DNA from: a candidate division CSSED10-310 bacterium
GTDB lineage: Bacteria > CSSED10-310
Reading direction: 5' to 3'
DNA: 64,000 nt
Assembly (NCBI GenBank): GCA_016931515.1
Contig: JAFGEQ010000008.1
Location: forward strand, 1 to 64,000
A program made the translations under genes and the position numbers. A model generated the notes under the pieces. It was not told where the DNA came from. It made no database searches and saw nothing but the letters and a program-made list of their open reading frames with translations. This document shows, in pieces, positions 35,464 to 45,889 of the stretch (the stretch's first letter is position 1; every line of letters begins with the position of its first letter).

Positions 35464-36888
35464 ATGATCTTCGCGATGATTCACGTTAAACCTATAAAAT
35501 TTTACGATACAAAATCAGGTTCACTCCGACTGTTCGAACCGGTGACACCCGGTGTGGCAACAATTTACTCCTGTGGACCCACTGTTTACAATTATGCACA
35601 TATCGGGAACTTCAGAAATTTTGTATTTGTCGATGTCCTGAGACGTACTCTTCGACTTTTCGGTTATAATATCAAGCATGTCAGGAATATCACAGACATA
35701 GATGATAAAATTATTCGAAAAGCGGTGGAGGAGAACACGACTGTTCAAGCCATTGCAGCACAGTTCGAATCAGCATTCTTTCAGGATTGTGATTATTTGC
35801 GGCTTCAGAAAGTCGAATACAATCCCCGGGCAACTGAACATATCGTCGATATGATCGATTTAGTCAAAGTGTTGATTGAAAAAGGGTATACTTATGAGCG
35901 CGACGGTTCGGTCTACTATAAGATCGGGCGGTTTGAAAATTACGGGAAGTTATCGCACATCGATCTGTCCTCCGTCAGGTCAGGTGCCAGGGTCGACAGC
36001 GATGAATATTTGAAAGAAGACGCCCGGGACTTCGTTCTGTGGAAGGGGCGACGTGAGCATGAACCGTACTGGCCTGCACCTTTCGGTGAAGGCCGACCTG
36101 GCTGGCATTTGGAGTGCTCCGCTATGAGCCGTCATTATCTTGGACCTACTTTTGATATTCACACCGGTGCAGAGGATCTTATATTCCCCCATCATGAAAA
36201 TGAGATCGCACAAAGCGAAGCAGCGAATGGAGTTGAATATGTTCGTTATTGGCTCCATTGTGCGTTTTTGAATATGAAAGACCAGAAGATGTCAAAATCG
36301 CTCGGTAACATAATTACAGCGCGGAAACTGAGGGAGGATGGCATTGACGGCCTGGCGGTCCGGTATTTTCTGTTATCTGTTCACTATCGTAAACCGCTGG
36401 CATTCTCGATGGAAGCGATCGAATCAGCAAGGACAGCGGTGAATCGGTTGCAGACTTTCTACTCACGCATTGCCTCCGCTGCCGCTTCGCAATCGAAACG
36501 GCAGGAACAAGACTCTGCGGATCCCTTGACTCGTATCCGATCGGATTGGTACGACGCTTTGGGAGACGACTTGAATACAGCTAAAGCTCTTGGTGTTTTG
36601 TTCGAGATGCTTCGCGAGTATAATACACGCATGGATATGGATCGTGTTGATAGCGTATTGGCTGGAGAACTCCTATCATTCCTTGATGAAGCCGATAGTA
36701 TCCTGGATGTTATGAGACCGGATTCAGAGGATGAACTTTCGTCAAAGATTGATGATATGATCGTAAAACGTCAGGCTGCCCGTCTGGCTCGAGATTTCAG
36801 AGAAGCCGATCGTATCCGTGATGAGTTATCGCAGATGGGTATTGTCCTGGAGGACACTCGCGAGGGGGTCAGATGGCGAAAAATATAA
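35464..36888 (+). CDS. cysS: Cysteinyl-tRNA synthetase
   Basis: A 474-residue class I synthetase that charges tRNA-Cys. It shows the N-terminal zinc Cys in SCGPTVY, the HIGH motif as HIGN, the ECSAMS and HHENEIAQSE zinc ligands, and KMSKS in KMSKSLGN. The DALR-type helical domain closes the protein. AGGA is very close to the ATG at 35464, and a second in-frame ATG lies at 35476, so the start is uncertain by four residues. The 224-bp gap upstream has no T-box that I can recognise. It heads the long plus-strand gene run. Confidence 0.96.
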   Translation: MIFAMIHVKPIKFYDTKSGSLRLFEPVTPGVATIYSCGPTVYNYAHIGNFRNFVFVDVLRRTLRLFGYNIKHVRNITDIDDKIIRKAVEENTTVQAIAAQFESAFFQDCDYLRLQKVEYNPRATEHIVDMIDLVKVLIEKGYTYERDGSVYYKIGRFENYGKLSHIDLSSVRSGARVDSDEYLKEDARDFVLWKGRREHEPYWPAPFGEGRPGWHLECSAMSRHYLGPTFDIHTGAEDLIFPHHENEIAQSEAANGVEYVRYWLHCAFLNMKDQKMSKSLGNIITARKLREDGIDGLAVRYFLLSVHYRKPLAFSMEAIESARTAVNRLQTFYSRIASAAASQSKRQEQDSADPLTRIRSDWYDALGDDLNTAKALGVLFEMLREYNTRMDMDRVDSVLAGELLSFLDEADSILDVMRPDSEDELSSKIDDMIVKRQAARLARDFREADRIRDELSQMGIVLEDTREGVRWRKI

Positions 36889-38279
36889 CTCTGTTTTCTG
36901 TTTATCTTGTCGTGTCACTTTGCCTGCTGTGCGGATCCACGGTGACTCAAGCCAATTGCACTGTCTGGGTTGCATCCGTTCAGGATACGATCAATCCGAT
37001 GGTATCAGAATATCTCATCGAAATGATTGCAAAGGCTGAAAAAGCCAATGTTAACGCCTTGCTGATAGAACTGGACACTCCAGGCGGTCTCGTAGAAAGC
37101 ACTCGAAAAATCGTAGTAAAAATAATGAACTCTGATGTCCCCGTCATCACGTATGTGTCGCCACATGGTGCACGAGCTGCATCTGCCGGGATGTTTATCA
37201 CAATCGCATCCCATATCGCTGCTATGGCACCCGCAACCAACATAGGTGCAGCCCACCCCGTTTCGATGGGTCCGATGGGGCCAATCGAACGGAAGGATGA
37301 TGAATCAACTCCAACCGAACCGGTGGAATCTGCCCATCAGGTTCATGCCGGATATCTGACAGCCGAAGCCGACTTCATGAATGATAAAATCATGAATGAT
37401 CTTCTGGCCTGGGCTCGCACAATTGCTGAGCAGAGAGGGCGTAACAGTGTTTGGGTGGAGAATGCGATCAGAGACAGTATATCATCAACTGAGAAGGAAG
37501 CGCTTGATGAGGGAGTTGTGGATCTGGTTTGTGAAAACCGGGCATCGCTGCTGGCGGAGTTAAATGGGCGTACTATCAAAATTGGCGATCGTGAGATTCG
37601 CCTGAATTTGGAGAATTGCCTGATTGTTGAGAAACCGATGACTTGGCGTCAGAAGTTTTTATCGATACTGATCAATCCGACGCTGGCCATTTACCTGCTG
37701 GCCCTGGGAGGTCTTGGTTTGTACTTCGAATTATCACATCCCGGATTTATTGTTCCGGGAGTGATCGGCGGAATATGTCTGATACTTGGCCTTTTCGCAA
37801 TGCATACTCTTCCCATCAATACTGCGGGATTGCTTTTAATATTGCTATCTTTTGTCTTTTTTGCCTTGGAGGTAAAAATGCCCAGTTACGGCGTTCTGAC
37901 CATTGGCGGCATCGCTTCGTTTGTCCTGGGTTCCACGATGCTTGTGGACTCGGAAGTATCCGGGATGCAAGTCTCACTTCAGGCAATTATTCCGCTTGCA
38001 TTTGCAGTGGCTCTGATAACGATTATTCTGATTGCTCTGGTGATACGAAGTCATCGTGAAACAGTTTCTACTGGCGATTCAGGGTTGATTGGCGACACCG
38101 GAAGAGTTACAAGAACGTTAGCTCCGGAAGGTCACGTGTATGTTCATGGTGAAATCTGGCGGGCTCGTTCAGTTGACGAAAGAGAAATTTCTGAGAATAC
38201 GGAAATCGTTGTTATGGGGCTGACGGGATTAACACTGCTCGTTAAACCCCTTGACCGTTCAATTAAGGAGGATAAGTAA
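36873..38279 (+). CDS. NfeD family membrane serine protease
   Basis: A 468-residue protein with a signal peptide (residues 1-28), a ClpP-like serine protease domain to about residue 230 with ARAASAGMF as the catalytic Ser region, four to five membrane helices (about 270-400) and a C-terminal OB-fold NfeD domain ([13 protein letters not shown]). Full-length NfeD proteases cleave stomatin-like partners, and its partner is the next gene. The ATG overlaps the end of cysS by 16 bp and has GAGGGGG upstream. Confidence 0.93.
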   Translation: MAKNITLFSVYLVVSLCLLCGSTVTQANCTVWVASVQDTINPMVSEYLIEMIAKAEKANVNALLIELDTPGGLVESTRKIVVKIMNSDVPVITYVSPHGARAASAGMFITIASHIAAMAPATNIGAAHPVSMGPMGPIERKDDESTPTEPVESAHQVHAGYLTAEADFMNDKIMNDLLAWARTIAEQRGRNSVWVENAIRDSISSTEKEALDEGVVDLVCENRASLLAELNGRTIKIGDREIRLNLENCLIVEKPMTWRQKFLSILINPTLAIYLLALGGLGLYFELSHPGFIVPGVIGGICLILGLFAMHTLPINTAGLLLILLSFVFFALEVKMPSYGVLTIGGIASFVLGSTMLVDSEVSGMQVSLQAIIPLAFAVALITIILIALVIRSHRETVSTGDSGLIGDTGRVTRTLAPEGHVYVHGEIWRARSVDEREISENTEIVVMGLTGLTLLVKPLDRSIKEDK

Positions 38280-39046
38280 TGCCTTTCATCGGGTTTGTCG
38301 GAATTGTTTTTATTTTCTGGCTTTTCAGCTGTATCAAAGTTTTGAGGGAATATGAACGGGGAGTCATTTTTCGATTAGGACGTATGCTTGGTAAAGCGAA
38401 AGGACCGGGATTGATATTTGTATTCCAGCCGATTGATCGAATGGTCCGAATCAGTACGCGTCTGGTTGTAATGGATGTACCCCCGCAGGATATCATCACC
38501 CGTGACAATGTTTCCGTGAAGGTCAATGCCGTTCTATATTTCCGGGTTATTCAACCCACGAAGGCTGTTGTGGAAGTAGAGAACTTCCTGTATGCCACGT
38601 CACAGCTTGCACAGACAACTTTGAGAAGTGTTCTGGGCCGCCATGACCTGGATGATCTTTTATCGCAACGGGAAAAAATCAATCATGACCTTCAAACGAT
38701 TCTTGATTCACAGACGGATCCCTGGGGAATTAAAGTGTCGAATGTCGAAGTGAAACATGTCGATCTGCCGACTGAGATGCAGAGAGCTATGGCCAGACAG
38801 GCTGAAGCGGAACGTGAGCGAAGAGCCAAAGTCATCGCTGCGGAAGGGGAGTATCAGGCATCGGAAAAAATGACTATGGCTGCCAAGGTCATGTCGGCGG
38901 AACCGATGGCGCTGCAGATGCGTTACCTGCAAACACTACGGGAAATCGCAGTAGAAAATAATTCGACGACGATTTTTCCGATTCCTTTGGACCTCTTTAA
39001 AATATTTTTCGACAAAATCTCATCCAATTCGAAGGAAACAGATTAA
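38279..39046 (+). CDS. SPFH/stomatin-like protein (slipin)
   Basis: A 255-residue membrane-anchored protein with one N-terminal hydrophobic helix and an SPFH (band 7) domain ([35 protein letters not shown]). A helical region follows ([19 protein letters not shown]) that drives oligomerisation. Slipins build scaffolds that organise membrane microdomains and regulate partner proteases. Its start codon shares a base with the NfeD stop (TAATG), after a strong AAGGAGG. This NfeD-slipin pair is conserved across bacteria and archaea. Confidence 0.95.
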   Translation: MPFIGFVGIVFIFWLFSCIKVLREYERGVIFRLGRMLGKAKGPGLIFVFQPIDRMVRISTRLVVMDVPPQDIITRDNVSVKVNAVLYFRVIQPTKAVVEVENFLYATSQLAQTTLRSVLGRHDLDDLLSQREKINHDLQTILDSQTDPWGIKVSNVEVKHVDLPTEMQRAMARQAEAERERRAKVIAAEGEYQASEKMTMAAKVMSAEPMALQMRYLQTLREIAVENNSTTIFPIPLDLFKIFFDKISSNSKETD

Positions 39047-39051
39047 AACAG

Positions 39052-39744
39052 ATGGCTGAAAGTTACGAGTTAACGCGCAGGCATTTGCATATTATTGTTG
39101 TCAGTGCAGTGATTATCATTGTCCTTGTATTGATGCTGGGTATCGTCATTGGAAAAAACATCAGTCTGCCGCAGAAGTTTCCATCCGCGGAAGATCTCGC
39201 CCAGAACATATCGAATGATCCGAATAAGCTGGGCAGTGCGGAATTAAAAAATCTACGTTCCACCTCCGACGAATCATCGACGAAACCTCATGTTGAGGAT
39301 GAAGGATATTCGTTTTATGAAAAATTCAGCCAGTCAGAGCAGACAGAGTCCACAACGACTGTTGTTGAGTCTTTCAGCGCACTTCAGACTCAAACTCCCA
39401 AAGTGGATATGGATCCGGCAGTTGATACCGGTGATCAGTCATTACCGGCATCGCCAACCCCCGATATCTACGCAACCGCACCTCCGGATTTCGTTCTAGC
39501 TTACGTGGTTCAGACAAGCTCGGTCGGTAATCGGGAGTTTGCCGAGACTAGCGTGCGAAAATTGTTAAAAAAAGGATATCCCGCTTATATCTCCAAAATA
39601 AAATTCAAGACCGGTAAAGAGAATTACCGGGTTAGAATCGGTCCTTACGAGAGCAAGGCAGCTGCGGAGGAGATATTTAAAAGAGTGAAGGCAGAGTTAA
39701 AAAATACGCCCCTGCTGATGACCGTGAAGAAAGGTGATCGGTAA
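39052..39744 (+). CDS. SPOR domain membrane protein
   Basis: A 230-residue bitopic protein. It has a short cytoplasmic N-terminus, one transmembrane helix (about residues 14-32), a low-complexity Ser/Thr/Pro-rich linker, and a C-terminal SPOR domain (residues about 150-228: YVVQTSSVGNREFAE ... YRVRIGPYESKAAAEE). SPOR domains bind denuded glycan strands at the division septum, so a cell-wall or division role is likely. The ribosome site is weak. It starts five bp after the slipin gene. Confidence 0.85.
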   Translation: MAESYELTRRHLHIIVVSAVIIIVLVLMLGIVIGKNISLPQKFPSAEDLAQNISNDPNKLGSAELKNLRSTSDESSTKPHVEDEGYSFYEKFSQSEQTESTTTVVESFSALQTQTPKVDMDPAVDTGDQSLPASPTPDIYATAPPDFVLAYVVQTSSVGNREFAETSVRKLLKKGYPAYISKIKFKTGKENYRVRIGPYESKAAAEEIFKRVKAELKNTPLLMTVKKGDR

Positions 39745-39772
39745 TTGAATGACTCCGATCCGTTACTGACAG

Positions 39773-40741
39773 ATGGGTTCTGACAAACCTTGCGTAAAAG
39801 AGATGAATCTTCAGGGAGTTAGCGATTTTCAGCTATTCTTCGGCTGTTTTGATGAACACTTGAAAATTCTCGAATCGGCGTTTAATGTCACGATCGCCGC
39901 GCACGGTGAGACCGTGACTCTTTCAGGCAATGAAAAAAGTGTCAAACTTGCCGAGGGTGTTTTAAGAAGCCTTGAAGCCATCAGTCGTGACGGATTTGAA
40001 GTGACTCGGCAGGAGTTTCAGACGGCTATCCGGTCAATTCATGATGAGCACGATGCAGGTGATATTCGTGACTTGTTGATCGGGAGCTCGACAATCGTAA
40101 CAAAGAAGCGGAAAGTTTATCCAAAATCTCCCATGCAGAAACACTACGTTGATGCGATTGCTGAAAAGGAACTTACTTTCGGGATTGGTCCGGCAGGTAC
40201 CGGCAAGACGTATCTTGCCATGGCGATGGCGGTTTCATACCTGACTTCACGGAAAGTCAGCAGAATCATACTGGCGCGCCCTGCTGTTGAAGCAGGTGAA
40301 AGTCTGGGATTTCTTCCGGGAGATATGTATGAAAAGATAAACCCGTATCTACGGCCCTTGTATGATGCTTTATACGATATGCTGGATGTTGAACAGGTAA
40401 ACAGGCTGGTTGAAAAAGGCATCATTGAAATTGCTCCGATTGCATTTATGCGCGGTCGAACTCTCAATGATTCGTTTATCATTATGGATGAAGCTCAGAA
40501 CAGCACTTGCGAGCAGATGAAGATGTTTCTTACACGACTTGGATTCAATACAAAAACTGTCGTTACCGGCGATGTGACACAGATTGATCTGCCAGGGGGT
40601 AAATTGTCCGGGCTTGTACAAATACAGGATATCTTAAAGGCGATTCAAGGAGTCGAGTTTGTTTATTTTTCACACAAAGATGTCGTCAGATGCAAGCTTG
40701 TCAGGGACATAGTGGAAGCTTATAATCGTGCGGGTCTGTAA
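39773..40741 (+). CDS. phoH: PhoH-like ATPase (YbeZ type)
   Basis: A 322-residue P-loop ATPase with an N-terminal KH-like segment, Walker A GPAGTGKT, the conserved RPAVEAGESLGFLPGD block and Walker B IIMDEAQN. PhoH/YbeZ proteins work with YbeY in rRNA maturation or RNA quality control, and ybeY is two genes downstream here. The ATG at 39773 has no clear ribosome site; another in-frame ATG at 39803 matches where the family homology begins. Confidence 0.93.
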   Translation: MGSDKPCVKEMNLQGVSDFQLFFGCFDEHLKILESAFNVTIAAHGETVTLSGNEKSVKLAEGVLRSLEAISRDGFEVTRQEFQTAIRSIHDEHDAGDIRDLLIGSSTIVTKKRKVYPKSPMQKHYVDAIAEKELTFGIGPAGTGKTYLAMAMAVSYLTSRKVSRIILARPAVEAGESLGFLPGDMYEKINPYLRPLYDALYDMLDVEQVNRLVEKGIIEIAPIAFMRGRTLNDSFIIMDEAQNSTCEQMKMFLTRLGFNTKTVVTGDVTQIDLPGGKLSGLVQIQDILKAIQGVEFVYFSHKDVVRCKLVRDIVEAYNRAGL

Positions 40742-40779
40742 CGAATGCACTCTCCTGGCGATAAGCCGGAGCACACCCA

Positions 40780-43197
40780 ATGCTATCTTGGATTAAAAAA
40801 TACTACCTGAAATTCAATGCTCTTCTCCGTACATCATTAAAAGTGCGTGTTTTTGCCGTTAGCTGCCTAATCCTCGCTGCAGCCTATATTCTGACACCTC
40901 AACCGACTATGCAGATATTCGATTTACAGGTGGGAGAGAAAGCCTGGGAAGATGTCCGGTCGAATTATGAATTCACGGTTATCGATGAAGCAGCTACGAA
41001 TCAGCGTCGTCAGAATGCTGAGGAATCCATCTTGCCCGTCTACGACTTCGACAGTCGCTTGCAAAATAAACTCGCTGACAAGTTGACGGAAGTCTTGAAC
41101 GAATGGCGACAGGTTCTCCGTGATCGACGGATGCAGATCATTTTATCGGAGAGCGCAGATGCTTCGGGCGAAACCGCTGATGTCTCCACTGAAATGCCAA
41201 CACCGACAGCCCCGGCTGCAGCAAATACACCGGAAGGTCCGTTATCTGCAACAGATACTGACCTTCAGGAATCGACTGACGATACGGAAGTTGATTACCG
41301 ACAATTTCTTGCCGGATCCGGTCTGAAAATTTCGAAAGAAACATTTCGGCTTTTAAAGGAACTGGAGTTCCGTTTTAACATTGAAGAATCTGTAAAATCG
41401 AATATCTCCTATATCGGTTCATTCGCCATAGTTGGAAATCGGGATCTTCTGATCGAAAGTGCGCCGAATGGTTTCATACGAAGAGACATGTATTCTCAGA
41501 TTGAGCGGGTGATTCACAACCTCGATACTATCATGTCGGTTGAGATTGCATATCGGGAAGCGGATGATTCTGCCGCAAGACTGCTGCCTGACAACCAACT
41601 GCTTCAGGATATTACAGCGGAGCTGACGCGAGCGTTGATTCGTCCGAATCTGACCCTGAACATGCAGGAGACTCAGAAGCGGAGGAAAGCGGCTCGTGAT
41701 TCTGTAAAACCGGTATTTTTCCAGGTATCCGCAGGAGAAATCATCATTTCATCAGGAGAGCGGGTCACACCGGAAATAAAACTACGTCTCGACCAGTTGA
41801 TGAAGTTACGAAAGACAAATCGGCTGGGTTATGTATTCATTGGGTACCTCTTATTGATAATATTGATCTCTGCCATCATCACTCTCGAGGTAAAACGTTT
41901 TCATAAAAACATTGGAATCAATCGCCAAATTTTGCTTGTTTTAATTATTTTTCTTTATCTGGTCTTAACAAGAGCTTTTTATTCTCTTGTTACGATTATT
42001 CCGGATTACATGAGTTATTCAGTACTGGATAATCCTTATCCTTATCGCTATGCCATCCCCTTTGCCTTCGGATGCATGCTTATCGCACTGCTTCTTAATA
42101 TCCGTCTTGGAATATTGATGAGCTTTATTTTCGGTATTCTCGCCTTTTTAATCTCCGAAAACGATTTTCTGATGGGAATTTATGCAGTGTTTTCCGGATA
42201 TTCAGCTGTCTTTGCCATTTCGAGATACAAACAGAGAACCATGATTCTGCAGGGAGGTTTTCTGGTAAGCATCAGCAATGTCGTTTTTATTCTCACGCTC
42301 TTTCTGCTCCAGGGCAAATTTGATTTTATGACATTCGCGCTGTCGGCTCTGATGGGATTATGCAACGGCCTTCTCGTCGCAATGGTCGTGATGGTGCTCT
42401 TACCCGTGCTGGAGTGGTTCTTTCAGATACCAACCGATCTTAGACTACTGGAATTGTCGAATTTTAATCAGCCGCTTCTCAGGCGTCTTGCTCTTGAAGC
42501 GCCCGGAACTCATCATCATTCGCTGATGGTCGGCGATTTGGCAGAAGCAGCTGCCGAAGCCATCGGTGCAAATTCACTGCTTGCTAAAGTCGGTGCTTAC
42601 TATCACGATATTGGCAAAGTGGCTCAACCTCAATATTTTATCGAAAATGTTCGTGGTAAGAATCCACATGATAAATTAACACCCAATATGAGTGCCATGA
42701 TCATTCGTAAACATGTTAAACAAGGGGTTGAATTGGCACGAAAAGCAGGACTCGGGACTGATATCATTGACATCATTCAACAACATCACGGGAATTCATT
42801 AATCACATATTTCCATAATAAAGCATGTGATTCAGCCAAATCCAGTGATTCAATCCCGGTCACCGAGGAAGGATTCAGATACAGTGGGCCGTGTCCACGA
42901 AGCAAGGAAGCAGCAATCGTGCTGATCTCGGACTCCGTGGAAGCAGCAGCACGGTCAATGAAATCCCCTTCACCTTCATCATTGAAACTCATGGTAAATA
43001 AAATCACCGCAGCCAAGTTTCAGGATCGCCAATTTGATGATTGCGACCTTACTTTCAGGGAATTGACGATTATCGCCGAAACTTTGTATGATCGAATACT
43101 GAGGAACAATCATACTCGGATTGAATACCCCGGGTTTAATTTCTCCACCGAGGTGGGTTCCGAAGAGGATAAAAATAGAGGAAACGTCGACGCATGA
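40780..43197 (+). CDS. pgpH: 7TM-HD cyclic-di-AMP phosphodiesterase, PgpH type
   Basis: An 805-residue membrane protein. It has an N-terminal transmembrane helix, a long extracytoplasmic domain (about 50-340), seven hydrophobic helices (about 345-560) and a cytoplasmic HD domain. The metal motif is intact: HHHSLMVGDLAEAA and YYHDIGKV. PgpH-type proteins hydrolyse c-di-AMP to pApA. This predicts c-di-AMP signalling, though no diadenylate cyclase is in the window. GGAG lies eight bases before the ATG. The stop overlaps ybeY (ATGA). Confidence 0.93.
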   Translation: MLSWIKKYYLKFNALLRTSLKVRVFAVSCLILAAAYILTPQPTMQIFDLQVGEKAWEDVRSNYEFTVIDEAATNQRRQNAEESILPVYDFDSRLQNKLADKLTEVLNEWRQVLRDRRMQIILSESADASGETADVSTEMPTPTAPAAANTPEGPLSATDTDLQESTDDTEVDYRQFLAGSGLKISKETFRLLKELEFRFNIEESVKSNISYIGSFAIVGNRDLLIESAPNGFIRRDMYSQIERVIHNLDTIMSVEIAYREADDSAARLLPDNQLLQDITAELTRALIRPNLTLNMQETQKRRKAARDSVKPVFFQVSAGEIIISSGERVTPEIKLRLDQLMKLRKTNRLGYVFIGYLLLIILISAIITLEVKRFHKNIGINRQILLVLIIFLYLVLTRAFYSLVTIIPDYMSYSVLDNPYPYRYAIPFAFGCMLIALLLNIRLGILMSFIFGILAFLISENDFLMGIYAVFSGYSAVFAISRYKQRTMILQGGFLVSISNVVFILTLFLLQGKFDFMTFALSALMGLCNGLLVAMVVMVLLPVLEWFFQIPTDLRLLELSNFNQPLLRRLALEAPGTHHHSLMVGDLAEAAAEAIGANSLLAKVGAYYHDIGKVAQPQYFIENVRGKNPHDKLTPNMSAMIIRKHVKQGVELARKAGLGTDIIDIIQQHHGNSLITYFHNKACDSAKSSDSIPVTEEGFRYSGPCPRSKEAAIVLISDSVEAAARSMKSPSPSSLKLMVNKITAAKFQDRQFDDCDLTFRELTIIAETLYDRILRNNHTRIEYPGFNFSTEVGSEEDKNRGNVDA

Positions 43198-43691
43198 GCG
43201 TAACTGTTGGTGAACACTGCGAGCAAAACGGATCAGAGATCGATCCTGACCATTTGGCGGATATTATTGAGTCGGTTTATCAGGAACTGCACCTTCCTTC
43301 AGGTGACATTGAAATTTCCCTGGTCAATGATCGCCAGATCACCGAACTCAATAAAAAGTACCGGAACAGGGACATTTCGACAAATGTATTATCTTTTCCG
43401 CAATATGAATGGAGCGGACCTGAGATATGTCTGATTGAAACAATTGACCCTGATGGACCCCCCATCCTTTGGGGAGAGGTTATTGTCTCAAAGGAAACTG
43501 TCAAACGGGATGCAAAAAAGCGAAAGGTACCGTATAAGGAGGAACTGCTTAGAATTTGTATTCATGGTATGTTGCACTTGTTCGGTTACGACCATGACAA
43601 TGACGATGATCATGAACTGATGCAGGAGGTAGAAAGATCGGCGATGAGATATGCTATACAGCGGATGAAACAGGTTGACAATGACGACTGA
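43194..43691 (+). CDS. ybeY: Endoribonuclease YbeY
   Basis: A 165-residue single-domain metalloprotein with the three-His zinc signature HGMLHLFGYDHDNDDDH. YbeY matures the 16S rRNA 3' end and takes part in late ribosome quality control. The ATG overlaps the pgpH stop by four bases. The order phoH, pgpH, ybeY, CorC-type protein, era is a common bacterial arrangement and supports the assignments. Confidence 0.97.
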   Translation: MSVTVGEHCEQNGSEIDPDHLADIIESVYQELHLPSGDIEISLVNDRQITELNKKYRNRDISTNVLSFPQYEWSGPEICLIETIDPDGPPILWGEVIVSKETVKRDAKKRKVPYKEELLRICIHGMLHLFGYDHDNDDDHELMQEVERSAMRYAIQRMKQVDNDD

Positions 43692-44976
43692 TGCGATTGA
43701 ATTCAGCTTGTTTGGGTTGCTTCTGACCGCAATTCCGGCTGCGTTTTTTATCTACCTGTCAAGAGTGCTTCAAAAGTTAAACTCCGCACAAATTGAGCGA
43801 CTGTTTGATCTTGATGAAGAGGAAGTCACCTTTCGCGGGATCAGAATATCACTGATTTTCACTGCCATTCAATTTCTCGCGGTTCTCGCAGAATCGATAT
43901 TCATTATAAGCATTTTTATTTTTCTTCAACAAGCCGGAGAGTATTGGATTGCCGTATTGCAATTCTGCCTGATTTTTATTCCATTTGAGATTCTGTCCAG
44001 ACAAATTCTACCGACAACATTCCCTCTGCACATCCGGGAGAGCCTTAATCGCTGGGAAAGGCTGATCCTTATCTCTTGTGGATATGTTTTTTATGTTCCT
44101 GCTTTGATGATAGATAGAACACTCGGAATCGCTCAAAAATTTTTCCGGTCAAAGTCCAAAGATGAACGGATGACTCGGGCGGAAGAAACGATCCGATCAA
44201 TTATTGATGCGGGAGAGAGGGATGGAGTTTTTTTAAGCGATGAAGGAGAAATGCTCCAGTCGATTGTCGAGTTATCAGAGACGATTGTGCGCGAAGTCAT
44301 GACCCCGCGAATCGATTTACAGGCGATTGAGATCAATGCATCAATCGATGATTTTGTGGCGAAGATTGTTGAAACCGGATATTCAAAAATACCGGTTTTT
44401 AAAGAAAAAGTAGATGATATTGTTGGTATTCTTTATGCAAAAGATGTGTTGCCATATTGGAAGAGCAATGGCATTGAGGTCACTCTTGACGAGTTGAAAC
44501 GTGATGTCACATTCGTTCCGGAAACGAAAAAGGTATCCATCCTGCTCAGGGAATTCCAGCGCGAGAAGAAGCATCTTACAATCGTCGTTGACGAGTTTGG
44601 GGGTGTTGCCGGATTGGTAACCATCGAGGATCTTTTGGAAGAGATTGTGGGTGAAATCCATGATGAGTATGATGAAGAGGAGCAGACGATCCAACAATTG
44701 TCTGAGACCTCGTGGGAAGTTGCGGCAAGAATCGATCTCGATGAGTTATCGGAAGAGATTGATGTTGAGTTTCCGGATGACAATTATGAAACGCTTGGAG
44801 GATTCCTTTTTCACCTTTTCGGTCGAATCCCGTTATCAGGCGAAAGCCATGCGTATGAAAACATGTTGTTTAAAATTACCAAAGCAAACGAAAGGCGTAT
44901 AGAAACCGTTCTGATCACTAAAGAAGAAACAAAATTGGGAACAATCAAAAAAGAATCGCCGGGGAAAGATGACTGA
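43681..44976 (+). CDS. CNNM/CorC-type transporter with CBS pair
   Basis: A 431-residue protein. A DUF21-like N-terminal membrane domain of three to four helices is followed by a CBS pair (VREVMTPRIDLQAIE; LTIVVDEFGGVAGLVTIEDLLEEIVGEI) and a C-terminal CorC/HlyC FAD-like domain. Relatives are Mg2+ or Co2+ efflux-linked proteins. Many are annotated as hemolysins, which is misleading. The ATG at 43681 lies inside the end of ybeY; the in-frame TTG at 43675 is less likely. Confidence 0.9.
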   Translation: MTTDAIEFSLFGLLLTAIPAAFFIYLSRVLQKLNSAQIERLFDLDEEEVTFRGIRISLIFTAIQFLAVLAESIFIISIFIFLQQAGEYWIAVLQFCLIFIPFEILSRQILPTTFPLHIRESLNRWERLILISCGYVFYVPALMIDRTLGIAQKFFRSKSKDERMTRAEETIRSIIDAGERDGVFLSDEGEMLQSIVELSETIVREVMTPRIDLQAIEINASIDDFVAKIVETGYSKIPVFKEKVDDIVGILYAKDVLPYWKSNGIEVTLDELKRDVTFVPETKKVSILLREFQREKKHLTIVVDEFGGVAGLVTIEDLLEEIVGEIHDEYDEEEQTIQQLSETSWEVAARIDLDELSEEIDVEFPDDNYETLGGFLFHLFGRIPLSGESHAYENMLFKITKANERRIETVLITKEETKLGTIKKESPGKDD

Positions 44977-45865
44977 CATTACGTATCGAGCTGGTTTTGC
45001 CGGCATACTTGGGTGGACAAATGTCGGGAAATCGACCCTTGTAAACTTGCTGACAGGGATGAAAATTGCGATTACGGCCGATTGTCCCCAAACAACTCGT
45101 CATCGCCTCGTAGGAATAGTACAGGGTGATGATTATCAGATTGCTTTTACGGATACTCCCGGAATTCATAATCCCAGGAACGAACTGTCGCGTCACATGA
45201 TTAAAACAACATGGGGTACCATGGTCCAAATGGATCTCATCCTGTGGATGGTTTTTCCAGACCGTCCGGTAGTAAAGCAGTTGCAGATTTTTCAGTCTCA
45301 TCTTGAACAACCGGGGGTGCCGCTGGTTATTGCGATCAACAAAATTGATACGGTATCAAAGGAAAGTCTGATACCTCTGATTGATGAATTTTATAAAGCA
45401 ATCAACCCGGTGGCGATAGTACCTATCTCCGCTCGTACGGGTCTGAATACCGATCGACTCCTTGACGTGATCGTTGAGAATCTGCCGGTATCAGAACCGA
45501 TTTTTCCGATTGACCAGGTGACGGATCAACCGGAACGAGTGATTGCATCTGAATATATCAGGGAGCAGGTGATTGCGCATACGTTTCAGGAATTACCGCA
45601 TGTTGTTGCTGTTGATATAGAATTATTCCGCTACAATGATCGGGGTACCCTGGAGATTATCGCGACGATCTATGTCGAAAAGCAAAGTCAAAAAGGTATT
45701 ATTATCGGCGCGGGTGGTGAGATGATTAAAAAAATTGGATCTGTATCGAGACAGATGATCTCGACATTCCTGGACTGCCGAGTGGATCTTCGTCTCTGGA
45801 TCAAGGTTAATCCAGGTTGGCGCAGTGATCCGGATCGAATGCGCCGGCTTGGATTCCAAATCTGA
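44969..45865 (+). CDS. era: GTPase Era
   Basis: A 298-residue ribosome-assembly GTPase that binds the 3' end of 16S rRNA. It has an N-terminal G domain with GWTNVGKST (15-23), QTTRHR switch I, DTPG, NKID and SAR, and a C-terminal KH domain (KGIIIGAGGEMIKKIG). The P-loop has W16-T17 where Era proteins usually have Arg-Pro, and the segment after strand 4 (LILWMVFPDRPVV) is divergent. Otherwise it is complete. It overlaps the CorC-type gene by eight bases. Confidence 0.95.
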   Translation: MTDITYRAGFAGILGWTNVGKSTLVNLLTGMKIAITADCPQTTRHRLVGIVQGDDYQIAFTDTPGIHNPRNELSRHMIKTTWGTMVQMDLILWMVFPDRPVVKQLQIFQSHLEQPGVPLVIAINKIDTVSKESLIPLIDEFYKAINPVAIVPISARTGLNTDRLLDVIVENLPVSEPIFPIDQVTDQPERVIASEYIREQVIAHTFQELPHVVAVDIELFRYNDRGTLEIIATIYVEKQSQKGIIIGAGGEMIKKIGSVSRQMISTFLDCRVDLRLWIKVNPGWRSDPDRMRRLGFQI

Positions 45866-45889
45866 AACAAGACGCTTCGGAGACTCGAG

